64,000 nucleotides of DNA from NCBI RefSeq assembly GCF_017562075.2, contig NC_054084.1:9652140-9716139 (forward strand), in the 5' to 3' direction. The notes beneath the pieces were generated by a model that was not told the DNA's origin, ran no database searches, and saw nothing but the letters and a program-made list of their open reading frames with translations. This document shows positions 24,784 to 35,882 of the stretch, piece after piece. Origin of the DNA: Anopheles merus (lineage: Eukaryota > Arthropoda > Insecta > Diptera > Culicidae). Both the position numbers and the translations under genes were made by a program. How positions within the stretch are numbered: the first letter of the stretch is position 1; each line of letters starts with the position of its first letter.

Positions 24784-27700
24784 GTCCCAGCGATGGTACC
24801 CGTTTGCCTGCGGACTGCTACTACTCCTTGCCCTCCTAGCACACACCACCACGGGAGCCGACCTGAAGGAGCGGGCCCGTGCCGCCCTGCTGCTGGAAAA
24901 ACCGAACGGCCCCGCCAGCTGCCAGGTACAGACGCCTCAGACCTGCCCCCCGAGCAAGTTCCGCTCGGCGTCGGGCGAATGTAACAACTTCAACCACCGG
25001 TACTGGGGTGCACGGGGTGATCCGTTCATCCGATTGCTGCAACCGGATTACGCCGACGGTCGCCTAAAGCCTCGCACATCCGTCGGGTCGCATGCACTGC
25101 CCACGCCCGACGTTATCGTCAATCAGCTGCAACGCTCGGTGGACGAGAAAGCCATCCATCCGCACATCACCGCCATGCTGCCCGCCTGGGGACAGCTGCT
25201 TGCGTACGATCTGGTGCAAATACTGTCACCCAACTCACGCTACCGCTGCTGCCGCAATCAAACCGAAGAGACGGTGGAGGATGTGGTGCAGTGCTACGTG
25301 CGGATGGGCGAAGGCTGCCGAGAGTACAAGCGATCAATCCCGTCGCACGATCCGACCAACTGCGAGTTCCACTATCGCGATCAGATGAATGCCGCTTCCG
25401 GGTTCTTGGACGGATCGGGCCTGTACGGTACGACGGAGAAAGAAATCCACGCGCTAAGAACGTTCCTGAACGGCAAGGTAGATACGGCCGCGTGTCTGCG
25501 CTGTAACGAACCCGGTGCGATCGGGGCGCTCCACACGGTGCTGCTGAAGGAGCATAACCGCATTGCCGAGCAGCTCGCAAAGCTCAATGCAGAATGGAGC
25601 GACACGACACTGTTCTACGAGACGCGCCGCATCGTGATGGCGCAGATACAGCACATCACGTACAGCGAGTTTCTGCCCATCCTGCTGGGCAGCCAGATTA
25701 CGAACAACCCGGACCTGCGGCTGGAGAACGGTGGCTACTATAGTGGGTACTCGAGCGCCAACCGGGCCGGTATGTTTGCGGAGGTTGCGGTCGGTGCTGT
25801 GCCAGCCTTCCTGACGATGCTGCCACCGGACATGTACAACGATTCGATGTCGGCCGAGATACTGCTGTCTTCTCCGGCGATGCAGCAAACGTTCATACCG
25901 GATCATGCGAGCTTCAACGATGAGTGGACACCGATCTCGCTGGCTATTCAGCGTGGACGCGATCATGGAGTGCCGGCATACCACAAGGCGATCAATCTGT
26001 GTGAGAAGCGGTTCGGTAAGCCGTTCGGGGAGAAACTCAGCTTCGACGACATGCAGTACTTTGGGCTGGGACAGGGCAAGCGCGAGGTTCTCGAGAGCAT
26101 GTACCAGTAAGTATGGCGAACTCTTTTTCCCCGTCTCGCCTTGTACTTAGTACTTAACTTCCCCAACTCTGTGCTCCCCTTCCAAAAAACAGAGATCCAG
26201 AAGATATCGATCTTCTCATCGGTGGGCTGATGGAAACGCCCGCCCTGGGCACGGTGTTCGGACCAACCCTCACCTGTCTGATGGCGATCCAGTTTGCGAA
26301 CATGCGTAGCAGCGATCGGTTCTGGTACGAGAATGATCTTCCACCGTCCTCACTGACACTGCCCCAGCTGCAGGCGATCCGTCGCGTGACGCTCTCCGGG
26401 CTGCTGTGCGAAACGAAGGACGTCCAGCGTGCCCAACCGAAGGCTTTCATCCGCGAGGATCCGTACCTGAACGCACGGCTAAGCTGTGAGCAGGTCGCTG
26501 GATTGGATGTGTCCGCCTGGCGCTCCGAGCAGGACGATGTGGTGGAGGAGTACATGCAGGAGGAGCAGCCGACGCCGCCCGAGTTTGAGGAGTTGAACAT
26601 GGACGTGATCTCGACCGCTATCAACAAGGCCAAAACGAAGCTGAACGAGCGCAAGCGCCAGGAGTACGAGGCGTGGGTACGACGTAAGTATTCTCTTCGG
26701 GATGATCTCACTCATTGATGGGTGCTCTTATACAAAACTCCTCGATTCCAATCCTAGAATCAGTTCCATAATCGGAATGGGATCAGGAATCGGAATCGGA
26801 TCCGTGATTGGATTCGGATTCGGAACCAGTTCCGGAATGAAAATCGAAATAATAATCAGTTCCGTAATCGGAATCGTATTGGGAATCTGAATCGGATCCG
26901 TAACTGGATTCGGCTTCGGAACCAGTTCCGGAAAGTGAATCGAAATAGCAATCAGTTACGTAATCGGAATCGTATTAGAAATAAGTTTCAGAAATGGAAT
27001 CGTATTTGGAATCGGAATCGGATCCGTAACTGGATTTGGCTTCGGAACCAGTTCCGGAAAGTGAATCGAAATAGCAATCAGTTACGTAATCGGAATCGTA
27101 TTAGAAATAAGTTCCAGAAATGGAATCGTGTTTGGAATCAGAATCAGTTCCGGAATTGGATTCGGATTCGGTTTCGGTATTGGAATCGGATCCGGAAATG
27201 GAATTCCAACTATTGGGATGTTTTTTAATGAATGTTCTTCCTCTTCACCTACAGAGGGAGGCATCGATGCCAAGTCCCCGGACGGTACAGCCGCTTCCTT
27301 CAGCAAGGCGAACCGCAACGCACTGATCATCGCCAACACCTCACTATTCTACGAGCTGGCCACCAACGAGATCGTCAACTCACTGCATACGTAAGTAGAC
27401 GATCAACCCTGACCTTCGGCTAAAGATTAACCTCCCTTTTCGCGTGTACCTCCACAGCCTGCGACGTCGCAAGCGTCAAGTGTTCGATAACAATCTCGGT
27501 GGCTTTGCGAGCGACGACTTCAGCAATGCGCTCCAGAGCGTGGACGTCAATCAGTTCATTACCGGGTCGATCTCGCCCATCAATCTGGAACCGCAGTGCG
27601 AAAACCTGGAAGCACCGTGCGACACCACGACACCGTTCCGCACACTCACCGCGCACTGCAACAACCTACGCAATCCGGAACTGGGTCAATCGCTTACCGT

Positions 27701-29863
27701 GTTCGCGCGACTACTGCCACCGGTGTACGATGATGGCATATCGCAGCCACGATCACTGTCTGTCACAGGGGCACCGCTTCCCAACCCACGCTCCATCTCC
27801 TCACTGATCCATCCGGACATTTCCAACCTGCACACGCGCTACTCCCTCATGGTGATGCAGTACGCCCAGTTCCTCGATCACGATCTCACCATGACGCCCA
27901 TCCACAAGGGTTTCCACGAGTCGATCCCAAGCTGCCGGTCGTGCGATTCTCCCCGCACCGTGCATCCGGAGTGTAGTCCATTCCCGGTGCCACCGCGTGA
28001 CCATTACTATCCCGAGGTGAACGTCACCAGCGGTGAGCGACTGTGCTTCCCGTCGATGCGATCGCTGCCCGGTCAGCAGACGCTAGGTCCTCGCGAGCAG
28101 ATCAACCAGAACACGGCCTTCCTGGACGCGTCCCAGATTTACGGCGAGAACGGCTGCATAGCGAAGAAGCTGCGCGGGTTCTCCGGACGTCTGAACTCCA
28201 CCATCCATCCGATTCAGGGCAAGGAACTGCTGCCGCAGAGCCCGGTACATCCGGAGTGTAAGTCCCCCAGCGGGTACTGCTTCATTGCCGGTGATGGACG
28301 TGCCTCGGAACAGCCAGGCCTGACCGCAATCCACACGGTGTTTATGCGCGAACACAACCGCATCGTCGAGGGACTGCGCGGTGTCAATCCACACTGGAAC
28401 GGAGATCAACTGTACGAACAGGCACGCCGTATCGTGATCGCTCAAAACCAGCACATCACGTACAACGAATTTCTACCCCGAATTCTTAGCTGGAACGCGG
28501 TAAACCTGTACGGGCTGAAGCTGCTGGCACAGGGCTACTACAAGGAGTACAACCCAACCTGCAACCCATCGATCGTGACGGAGTTTGCGACGGCCGCCTT
28601 CCGCATCGGCCACTCGCTGCTGCGTCCGCACATCCCGCGCCTGAGCGTGCAGCATCAACCGATCGATCCGCCGCTGCTGCTGCGCGATGGCTTCTTCCGC
28701 ACGGACAACTTCCTGCAGCCCGGACTGGTGGACGAGATTTCGCGCGGCCTGGTCGCCACACCGATGGAAACGCTCGACCAGTTCATTACCGGCGAGGTGA
28801 CGAACCATCTGTTCGAGGATCGGCGCATACCGTTCTCGGGCTTTGATTTGATTGCACTCAACATCCACCGGGGCCGCGATCATGGCATGCCGTCGTACAA
28901 CAACTACCGAGCGCTTTGCAATCTGAAGCGTGCGCAAACGTGGGAAGATCTGGGGCGGGAAATTCCACCGGAGGTGATTGCCCGATTGCGCCGTATCTAT
29001 GCGCACGTCGATGATATCGATCTGTTCCCGGGCGGCATGTCGGAGCGACCGCTGCAGGGCGGACTGGTGGGACCGACGTTCGCCTGCATCATTGCGATCC
29101 AGTTCCGGCAGCTGCGCAAGTGCGACCGGTTCTGGTACGAGAATGAGGATCCGGTGGTGAAGTTCACCGAGCAGCAGCTGGCTGAGATTCGGAAGACGAC
29201 GCTGGCGCGCATCATCTGCGAGAATCTGGACGTGGGCGGGGACATGCAGCGGGCGGCGTTCGATCTTCCCAGCAACTTCCTGTAAGTTTCGGTGCTGGTT
29301 TGAAGATGTTTTAAGATCGTCGCAGCTAACCATTGTTTCCTTCTTCGTCTTCTTCTTGTAGCAATCCACGTGTGCCGTGCAACTCCATGCCACAAATTGA
29401 TCTCAGCGCGTGGAGAGAGAACGTCGTCCAGGGATGCCAGATCGGCGGTAAGAACGTGAACGTCGGCGAGTCAGCCTTCCCGTCGCCCTGCACCAGCTGC
29501 ATCTGTACCAACGAGGGAGTAAGTTCTCAGAAAGTTCCCAGAGTGTGTTTGTGTGATCGCCTTTCACTAACGTGCTCTCGTTCGTCCTTCCAGCCCCAGT
29601 GTGCCTCGCTGCGCATTACCGACTGTGCCCAGCTGGCCCGCGAGTGGCCCCGCGATGTGATCCTGCGGGACGACGTGTGCAGTGCCCAGTGCGGGCTGGT
29701 ACTGCAGAATGCCGGCACTCCTCAGGGACGCAACATCCCGATCAGCTTGCGGCCACCTCCTCAGCGCATTGCACGGTCGCGCATCGTGCAGCAGCAGACC
29801 GGCTCGGCACCGTTCACGTTCCAGGGCTTCCAGTTCCCCGATCTGTCGCAGTTTATCGGCTAG
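24784..29863 (+). CDS. DBLOX: Double haem peroxidase, secreted (DBLOX), main exons
   Basis: This is a secreted protein with two animal-type haem peroxidase domains in tandem. Exons are 24784-26106, 26193-26683, 27255-27390, 27458-29281, 29362-29518 and 29594-29863, all GT-AG. With the proposed first exon at 3898 the protein has 1411 residues. A hydrophobic signal sequence opens the first main exon. Domain 1 (about 60-560) keeps the fold motifs (HTVLLKEHNRI, QHITYSEFLP, QRGRDHGVPAYH, DRFWYEND). However, the distal Asp-His pair is Ala152-Tyr153 and the proximal His is Val351, so haem catalysis is doubtful. Domain 2 (about 710-1280) has an intact FLDHDLT (His803) and RIGHSLL (His near 1047), and should be active. 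Between them a charged linker leads to RRRKR ending at residue 668, a furin-type site. A cysteine-rich C-terminal tail resembles a von Willebrand C module. Members of the peroxidasin/peroxinectin group crosslink tyrosines or act in immunity; the role here is inferred. Confidence 0.92.
26757..27220 (+). repeat. Degenerate tandem repeat in a DBLOX intron
   Basis: The intron between 26683 and 27255 is filled with imperfect repeats built from words such as GGAATCGGATCCG, CAGTTCCGGAA and TTCGGATTCGG. Several larger blocks are duplicated: the segment at about 26925-27000 recurs at about 27050-27120. Open frames through it encode only Gly/Ile/Ser or Asn/Arg repeats and are not genes. A TGATGGGT word lies near 26716, just before the array. 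Confidence 0.8.
27460..27476 (+). other. Furin-type cleavage site between the two peroxidase domains
   Basis: The start of the fourth main exon encodes RRRKRQ (residues about 664-669), matching the R-X-K/R-R rule of proprotein convertases. Cleavage would separate the degenerate first domain from the intact second one. The prediction is from the motif only. Confidence 0.5.
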
Positions 29864-30521
29864 AGGAGGTCCCGGATGACCCAGTGGACTAAAAACACTG
29901 TCCGGTGTCCAAACACTTTTGTACATATTGAGCGGCCATAATTGATAGTTTCCTTTCTTATTTCCGTATTTTTTTTTACATATATTTTATTGTGAGGAAT
30001 TCGTTCCTGGTTTCAGTACCAACCTTATCTATTTACCAACTGCCCACCATGTCCCCCGATGGTGATCTCGCGACGAAGGCTCACACAGGCTCCTGTGTGT
30101 GTGTGTCTGTGTTTCTGTATGTCTACTATTTTATTACTATCTTCCCCCTATTTTCGCCTTTTCGCCACTTCGCCTCTTGGCGCTTCCCTTAAGTTATGAT
30201 CATCTTCTGCGCTACTAGGGACTAGCGCGAGAAAAGATGCTACTACTCTGTCCCCTACAGTGAGGTGTTGTTTTAACCTCCGATAGAAATCAATGTAACG
30301 TTAAATAGCAGCAGAGAACGAAGAACGAAGTGCGTGCGAACGAATCAGCTAGTGATGATAGAAAAGATACATGTAGTTCTATATATTTACGATTTGCAGG
30401 AGCCGGAGTTCCGTTTAGTAGTGTCTCCCGTAATGTTGTTAGTCTCGTCGGGAGAGGGGAGGGCGAATGATGATGACTTCACCTCATCTTTGCTGGGGTG
30501 TAATTGTCGAAAAATCCGTAT

Positions 30522-30527
30522 AATAAA
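30522..30527 (+). terminator. Poly(A) signal for DBLOX
   Basis: AATAAA lies 659 bp after the DBLOX stop, followed shortly by an A-run. This gives a 3' UTR of about 0.68 kb covering 29864 to about 30545, which has no gene of its own. Confidence 0.5.
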
Positions 30528-30569
30528 GAGTAATTCAACAAAAAAAAACATGTGTCTGCGCGTGTTTTA

Positions 30570-31112
30570 CCATTTTTTCAGCATCTCGCGGACCTCGTCC
30601 AGGGTGAAACAGTCGGGCAAGAGCGATTGTGCCCATTCGATGGCGGGCAAATGCAAGCCGAGTGTGTACACTGCACAGCAATCCTGGCCACGGGTAGTAA
30701 TGGGCTGACTTTCTTCAGAAACTTCAAAGTCGAATGAAGTGAAGGCTTAGCCATCTCGTTGTAACTATAGCTGACAGATTGGCTACGGGAAAGGCAGATC
30801 GAATTTACGACAAAGAATCAATTCGAATTTCTCTCAGCTTTCCCTGGTAGAGACTTTCTTGCCGGGCTTACTTACGTGCGTGATGACTTTGTCGATCTCA
30901 TAGCCACAGGGAGCGATAAGCAAAAGCACGATACACAGTAGGGTCAGCGTGCGGAGAACGTTTCGGTTTATTTTGTGAACACTTTTGCGGAACAATTGCG
31001 AAAGAAAAGAACGCGATATGGCGGAGTTCGGCAACAACCAGCGAACGCACGATTGCCGTTGATCAACCGCACAGTTTGGCCGCCTACTTTGATCTGGACG
31101 AGAATACAGCAA
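30570..31112 (-). CDS. Possible small membrane or secreted protein gene, unrecognised
   Basis: Two minus-strand open segments can be joined. An upstream one, about 31112 to 30875, contains a hydrophobic stretch (LRTLTLLCIVLLLIAP) and ends at a GTAAGT donor after CAC. A downstream one (about 30706-30570) encodes a C-terminus ending in LDEVREMLKKW with a TAA stop. Using the acceptor just above 30706 the join is phase 0. The upstream segment has no in-frame ATG, so a 5' exon or a sequence error must be assumed. I recognise no family. It would converge on DBLOX, with the two 3' ends meeting near 30.55 kb. Confidence 0.3.
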
Positions 31113-31212
31113 CTGTCAAACGGCCCAACATGACGTTTCATGCAAACCAAGGTTACTAGAGACACTACCAGACGGCTTGAGTGGTGAATGGAAGGATTGC
31201 ACCAAAAAGTAT

Positions 31213-31223
31213 TTTATTTTATT
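31213..31223 (-). terminator. Poly(A) signals for the small secreted-protein gene
   Basis: Two AATAAA words on the minus strand lie about 220 bp after the stop codon at 31439. Confidence 0.4.
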
Positions 31224-31438
31224 TTGTTTTAATTATAGGTATTAACTTATCTCCTTCTTAGCAGTATCAAATTCGATTGATGAGATGTGTCCTGCCTTGA
31301 TTTTAGGCATTAAGCAATCAGGTGCTTCTCAAAGAACCGGATTCGATGCCGACCCGCATAAACCTACATAAAAATCCGAACTTTTCTGAAAAATTTGCAC
31401 CTTGCCGGCCCACCGTCACGCACACACGCTGCTCAACT

Positions 31439-32044
31439 TTACACATCCGCCCCGGAAAGTCCAAGCTGCGCGAACAGATTGCGCGACAGAAACCGGTACA
31501 GATCACGCGCATCTTCCGCACCAAAGTACCCGGTCAGCCAGTTCACGATAGTCCCGCTGGCGACCTTCGCGCTGAGCGGCTGAAAGGTAAGCGAGTACAT
31601 CAGCAGACACTTGGCCACCCGCAGCTCCGCGCCGAACTTGCGCAGAAACTCGCCAATCACACGAAACGCGAGAATGATCAGCTTGATGCCACCGACCACA
31701 CCGGACGTCCTGCGGGAAGAAGTGCAAGCTGCCATTAACGGGACTGTACAGCCGCAAATTGGCCACACTGTTACTTACGCACGAGAGGAAAGCGATTCAC
31801 TGAGCAGGGACACATTGGACAGGGCGGTCGACTCCTCGCCTGCTGCACTGCTGCTGGCCACCGTCGCCACACCGCCGTAATGCATCGAGTAGCGCTTCAG
31901 TTGATTCCATTGGGCCGTTGGCACCGGTGCTGGGGATGATTCTGCGCGCACGTGTTCGATAATCAGTCCACCGTACGTGTCGTTTAGCGACTGTCCAGCG
32001 CAGGAGGTGAACAGGAAACCGACAATCACCCACAGGACGGTCAT
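31439..32044 (-). CDS. Small secreted or membrane-associated protein, unrecognised
   Basis: Two coding exons, 31779-32044 and 31439-31709 (read downwards), join across a GTAAGT intron with a strong acceptor in phase 2, giving 178 residues. The protein opens with a signal peptide (MTVLWVIVGFLFTSCAG, cleavage likely before QSLND). A Ser/Ala-rich segment with a possible N-glycosylation site (NVS) follows. After it comes a long amphipathic or hydrophobic helical region (about residues 91-150) with a glycine-rich start. I do not recognise the family and find no enzyme motif. It lies head-to-tail behind POLD3, about 440 bp downstream of that gene's stop. AATAAA words on the minus strand at 31213-31223 would end its transcript. 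Confidence 0.72.
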
Positions 32045-32385
32045 TCTCCGCCGAGCTTTGGGAAACGTTTGCCACTGTGACGACGGACTTGCTTGCGCGC
32101 ACTGTCTAAGGAACCACGGTGGTGCGCTGTCCCATTAGCGCGAGGCGACGGCGACGGGTGGAACGATAATAGCAATCAAATGAGCGAACAGGAAGAGGCA
32201 ACGGACGGAAAGGACCCGTCTGTTGAACCTTTTTTCCCCTCTTTTTGGTGCCCGTTCTTCTACCGCTGGCTGTACGCACGCACACTACCAAAGAGGGAAT
32301 TTTGAACTAAACGCAAAGGCAAAGGTATGCCCGGAACCTAACCGAGCAGGGAGAAGAGACATAAAATAGTTTTGTTCAACTTTTT

Positions 32386-32391
32386 TTTATT
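32386..32391 (-). terminator. Poly(A) signal for POLD3
   Basis: An AATAAA on the minus strand lies about 95 bp beyond the POLD3 stop codon, so the 3' UTR would be short. Confidence 0.45.
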
Positions 32392-32485
32392 ACCTTTTCA
32401 AGAGATTATACTGCAACACGTAACACGCTGCGCTTCCTTTCGCCGTGGGAAAGATTGATTTTCCTATTAGAATTTAAACCAGTTT

Positions 32486-34172
32486 TTACTTCTTCGCGAA
32501 AAAGCTCATAATGGAGCCTTGCTTCGTTTTCGGCGTTGGCGGCGTTGCCTTCTTCTCTGCCGAGGACGATTTGCCTTGGCTTGCGAGGGAAGCTTTCGGC
32601 TTGGTGGGTGCTGCTGCTCCAGCTGCCGGCGCTGCCATTTCTTTCTCCGTTCCATTGGCCGTAGACTCATCATCTTCCGAAACCATTTCGTAGTCTTTAA
32701 CAGTGACTGGAAAGCACAAAGGAAAATGGTATTACAATTTAAGACGATTGTTGATGATAAGAACCCTCCAATACTCACTCAAATATCCCTCCTCGTCGGT
32801 GTACGTTTTGGTGACCAGCTTCTTAACCTTGCCCCTGTTACGGTTCACACTGTTCGAATCGTTCTCGACCGGCTTTTCCGGCGACAGTGACGGCTTGCGG
32901 CCCTGCTCCTTCTCCTTCTCCTCCACCTCCGTCTCCATCGGCGTTTCCTCGTCAAACTGCACCAAACGTTCGCTTCGCTGCTCGACCGCGGCCCCTGCTT
33001 CCCTCCCGTCCGCATCCTCATCGCTGGAAGAATCACAAATTTGCAGCAGCCGCGATTTCTTCGACGGATTCGACGGATTCTTCTTGCGCTGCAGTAGCGG
33101 CTTTCCGGTGTTGCGCTTTTTACTCTTATCTCCGCGCTGCTTTTTGCCCTCCTGCGGGGTGCTTGGGATGACGTCCTCCTCCTCTTCCTCCTCGTCATCG
33201 GTAATGGTTCGCTTGCGGGACTTTTCCACCGGCTTTTCGGCTTTCTGCTCCTTTTTCGCCGGTTCCGGCGCGGGTGACTGAGGCTCCTGCTTTACTGGGA
33301 CAGAAGTGGGTGCTGGCTTTGATGCCGTACCAGCGGGTTTGGCGGAGAAAAACGATGAAATTGATCCCTTTCCAGTGACGGCCTTTTTCGCGTCCTGTTT
33401 CTTCGGGGACTGTGTTTTCGGTGAAGCTTTCGGTGGGGAGGCCGCCGTTTTGGGTTCCTGTTTTACCTGTGCCTTAGCGGGTGGTGATTGTTTTTCCTCC
33501 TTTACCGGGGGTTGTTGCTTGCTGGCCGCCGCAAACATGCTCGGTTTCGAGGGTTTTTGCTCCTGTTTGACGGGCGCGGGAGCCGGTTTTGGCGTTGTTT
33601 GTGGGGCGGTGGAAGAAGATGCTTGTTCTATTTGACGCTTTTGCGATTCCAACCGTAAACGGATCACACTGAACTCGTTGTCGTTGGATACGTTCAGCGG
33701 TCGAACGTCGGACGCAACCTCGACGGAGTAAAGCATTTTCGAGCACTTGGGGTAGGCTTTGCTGATTTTTTCTAGCTTCTCCTCATTCGCTAGCTGAAAG
33801 GAGGGAACGGAAACGCTTAAACATCAATACGAAACTCTTTCTATGCACTCTGCTGTCAACGTACAGTGATGAAAACGTTGCCATTTTTATCGACGCCCCT
33901 CACGACGTACTCTTTCGAGAGTTTGTTCGGCTCTTTCTGCCCTTCAACCCATTTCTGCAGCACTTCCAGCGATTGTTTACTATCCAAGCTCCACGTGTTA
34001 CTGATCCGACGGGTCGAAATCTACGGGAAAAAGGTGGAATTTGTACGCAAAAGGACATTGTTGTACCGGAACCGTAGCCCCCTACAAAGGCCTTGAAGCT
34101 TACCTTCTCGTTGGCATCGAACACAATGTGCCCTATCTCCCTTTGGCACGTTTTCAGCAGCTCGTCATCCAT
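32486..34172 (-). CDS. PolD3: DNA polymerase delta subunit 3 (p66/POLD3 family)
   Basis: This is an accessory subunit of replicative DNA polymerase delta that links the enzyme to PCNA in the nucleus. Coding exons read downwards are 34172-34104, 34020-33865, 33793-32779 and 32706-32486, giving 486 residues, close to the 466 of the human protein. The first about 120 residues form the compact N-terminal region that binds the second subunit (LKTCQREIGHIVFD, and a WVEGQ...YVVRGVD segment). The rest is long, charged and disordered, rich in Lys/Pro/Ser, with an acidic patch. Near the end a TYTDEEGYL-type segment precedes the C-terminus. The last residues, KQGSIMSFFAKK, are a canonical PCNA-interacting PIP box. 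An internal GKGSISSFF resembles a second, degenerate PIP. The start was chosen at the ATG encoding MDDELL. Identification rests on the N-terminus, the tail and the overall layout. Confidence 0.88.
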
Positions 34173-35882
34173 AGCTAAGGACAACTTGCACAATCTAGAG
34201 ACACAGAAAACGGCAATATATCGACAGAAAAATGCTTTTTCACCAACGTTTAGCTAGTAGAAAGGAGCGTAACAACAAACTGCACAACGCACAGGATATT
34301 CGCGCAATTTTTCTCTCGCCCTGACGTTTTGGCTGTCAAACGTTGTTTACATTGCCCGCCATACTTGATGGATCAAATGGCGTGAGCCACACGAGCGGGT
34401 ACACTTTCAAATGTTCCGTTAAAAGGAATTTCGAGTTTAAAGTTGAATTACCAGCACATTCAGTGGATTTAATGGACGAATTAAAATGTTTTGTAGTATA
34501 TTAAGTAATTTTTTTTTTTCAATGTAACGTTCTTTCTTCATTTCTCACCGATTGTTGAATTCAACCACGGACGCATTTTCTTACATGAGCTGCCAATTTT
34601 ATTCGTTATTAAATCCACCTGTGTTTGCTGCAAGTATCGTCATTATAATTACCTAAACGCTTCAAACCCTTCTTCAAACGCCCCCCGCCAATCTTACCAG
34701 CCCGAACCGGTACGAACGGATCGGATCGACGTCCGATACACCCCCGATGTAGCATGTAGCTAGCAGCAGCTGCAGGCTTTAATATTTGCTTTAATAGTAG
34801 TTTTTTTTTTCCAATTGTAGTAAATTATCTAAACGTTTCTTGTCTCGTCCACTCTCGCCCGAGAGGCCTAGCGGTGGTGCAGTTGGTGAGCTGTTGGTGT
34901 TGGTGATGCGGCGTTCTAACGTTATCGCATAGTTGTTTTTTTTTCGATTACATTCTATTATTCTTGCCATCTTCGATGCTAGTTGGGGCGCGCCCTTACT
35001 ACCTCAACGCTCAACACTTGCTGGGCGCACACGGTCGCAGTCTTTTTTGCACATTTGCCCACTGGCCTATCGGCTATCTGTGGAAGTGTGTGTGTGTGTA
35101 TGGGGTGGATAGGAAGCTTCTTGTCTGCTTTAATCCTTTCCTCGAGGATGGTTGGGAACAAAACTTGGGTAATTTGAAGGCTGACTCTCACAACTACAAG
35201 CTATAGAAGAAGGGAGAAGGAAGTTCAAATGCCGCAGCACTGCCAACGGCCCCGAAACGTAATACTCTAACGTTCTCTGCACTTTTTTTTTGGTATGAAA
35301 TGATCCTGGTTAGGTAACGCGCGCCCTCTCTATACAGTACTACTACCTTAAGTAAATAATCGTCCACTAAATAAAAGGATGTTTTACTGGCTTCCCACTT
35401 ATAAGAAGCTTTTGCCCCGTTTGTTCGTGAGCAAATTCGTCGCCTTATTAAAGTAAATGCCCAAGCAAAGCTCCAGAGCAGCTGACGGCCAGGCAGGTGT
35501 GTGAGCAAGAAATCTATAATGGCCAAGCAAGAAAGCGCGAACGTACAATACACAGCTATACACAATAAACTACGCACAACCGATAACATTTGGCAAGGTA
35601 GGAGAATGTGGCTTTGCCAGCGCAATGGGGGGGAGGGGGGGATGTGGTGCACATGCAATAAAACGGAAGTGTGTGTGTGTGTGTATGCCTGGGTGTATAA
35701 ATAAAATCGCAAAGCAATTGAATGCACTGGGGCAGGGCTCGCAAGCCCATCGAAAGCGCCAAACTAAACCTAAAAGCTCAATCAACCCTCGTTTTTTCGC
35801 TGTTTCCCTATCATAGTAACCCTTGAACCTTTTTCTTTACCTTGGCCTTCCCCGAACACCAAAGGCTGGAATGCTTCACGCC
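34173..35882. other. POLD3 upstream region and Vps54 downstream region
   Basis: No exon is supported. The left part would hold the POLD3 promoter and 5' UTR (no clear TATA). The remainder is probably the Vps54 3' UTR and flank, with T and GT runs (for example near 35087-35099 and 35670-35684). An AATAAA on the minus strand near 34599-34604 is one possible Vps54 end. Confidence 0.4.

Noticed and set aside
26702..27228. Gly/Ile/Ser- and Asn/Arg-rich open frames
   Set aside because: They lie in the DBLOX intron and follow the tandem repeat; the flanking exons splice cleanly around them.
28473..29393. 306-codon minus-strand open frame
   Set aside because: Antisense of the intact second peroxidase domain; no protein character of its own.
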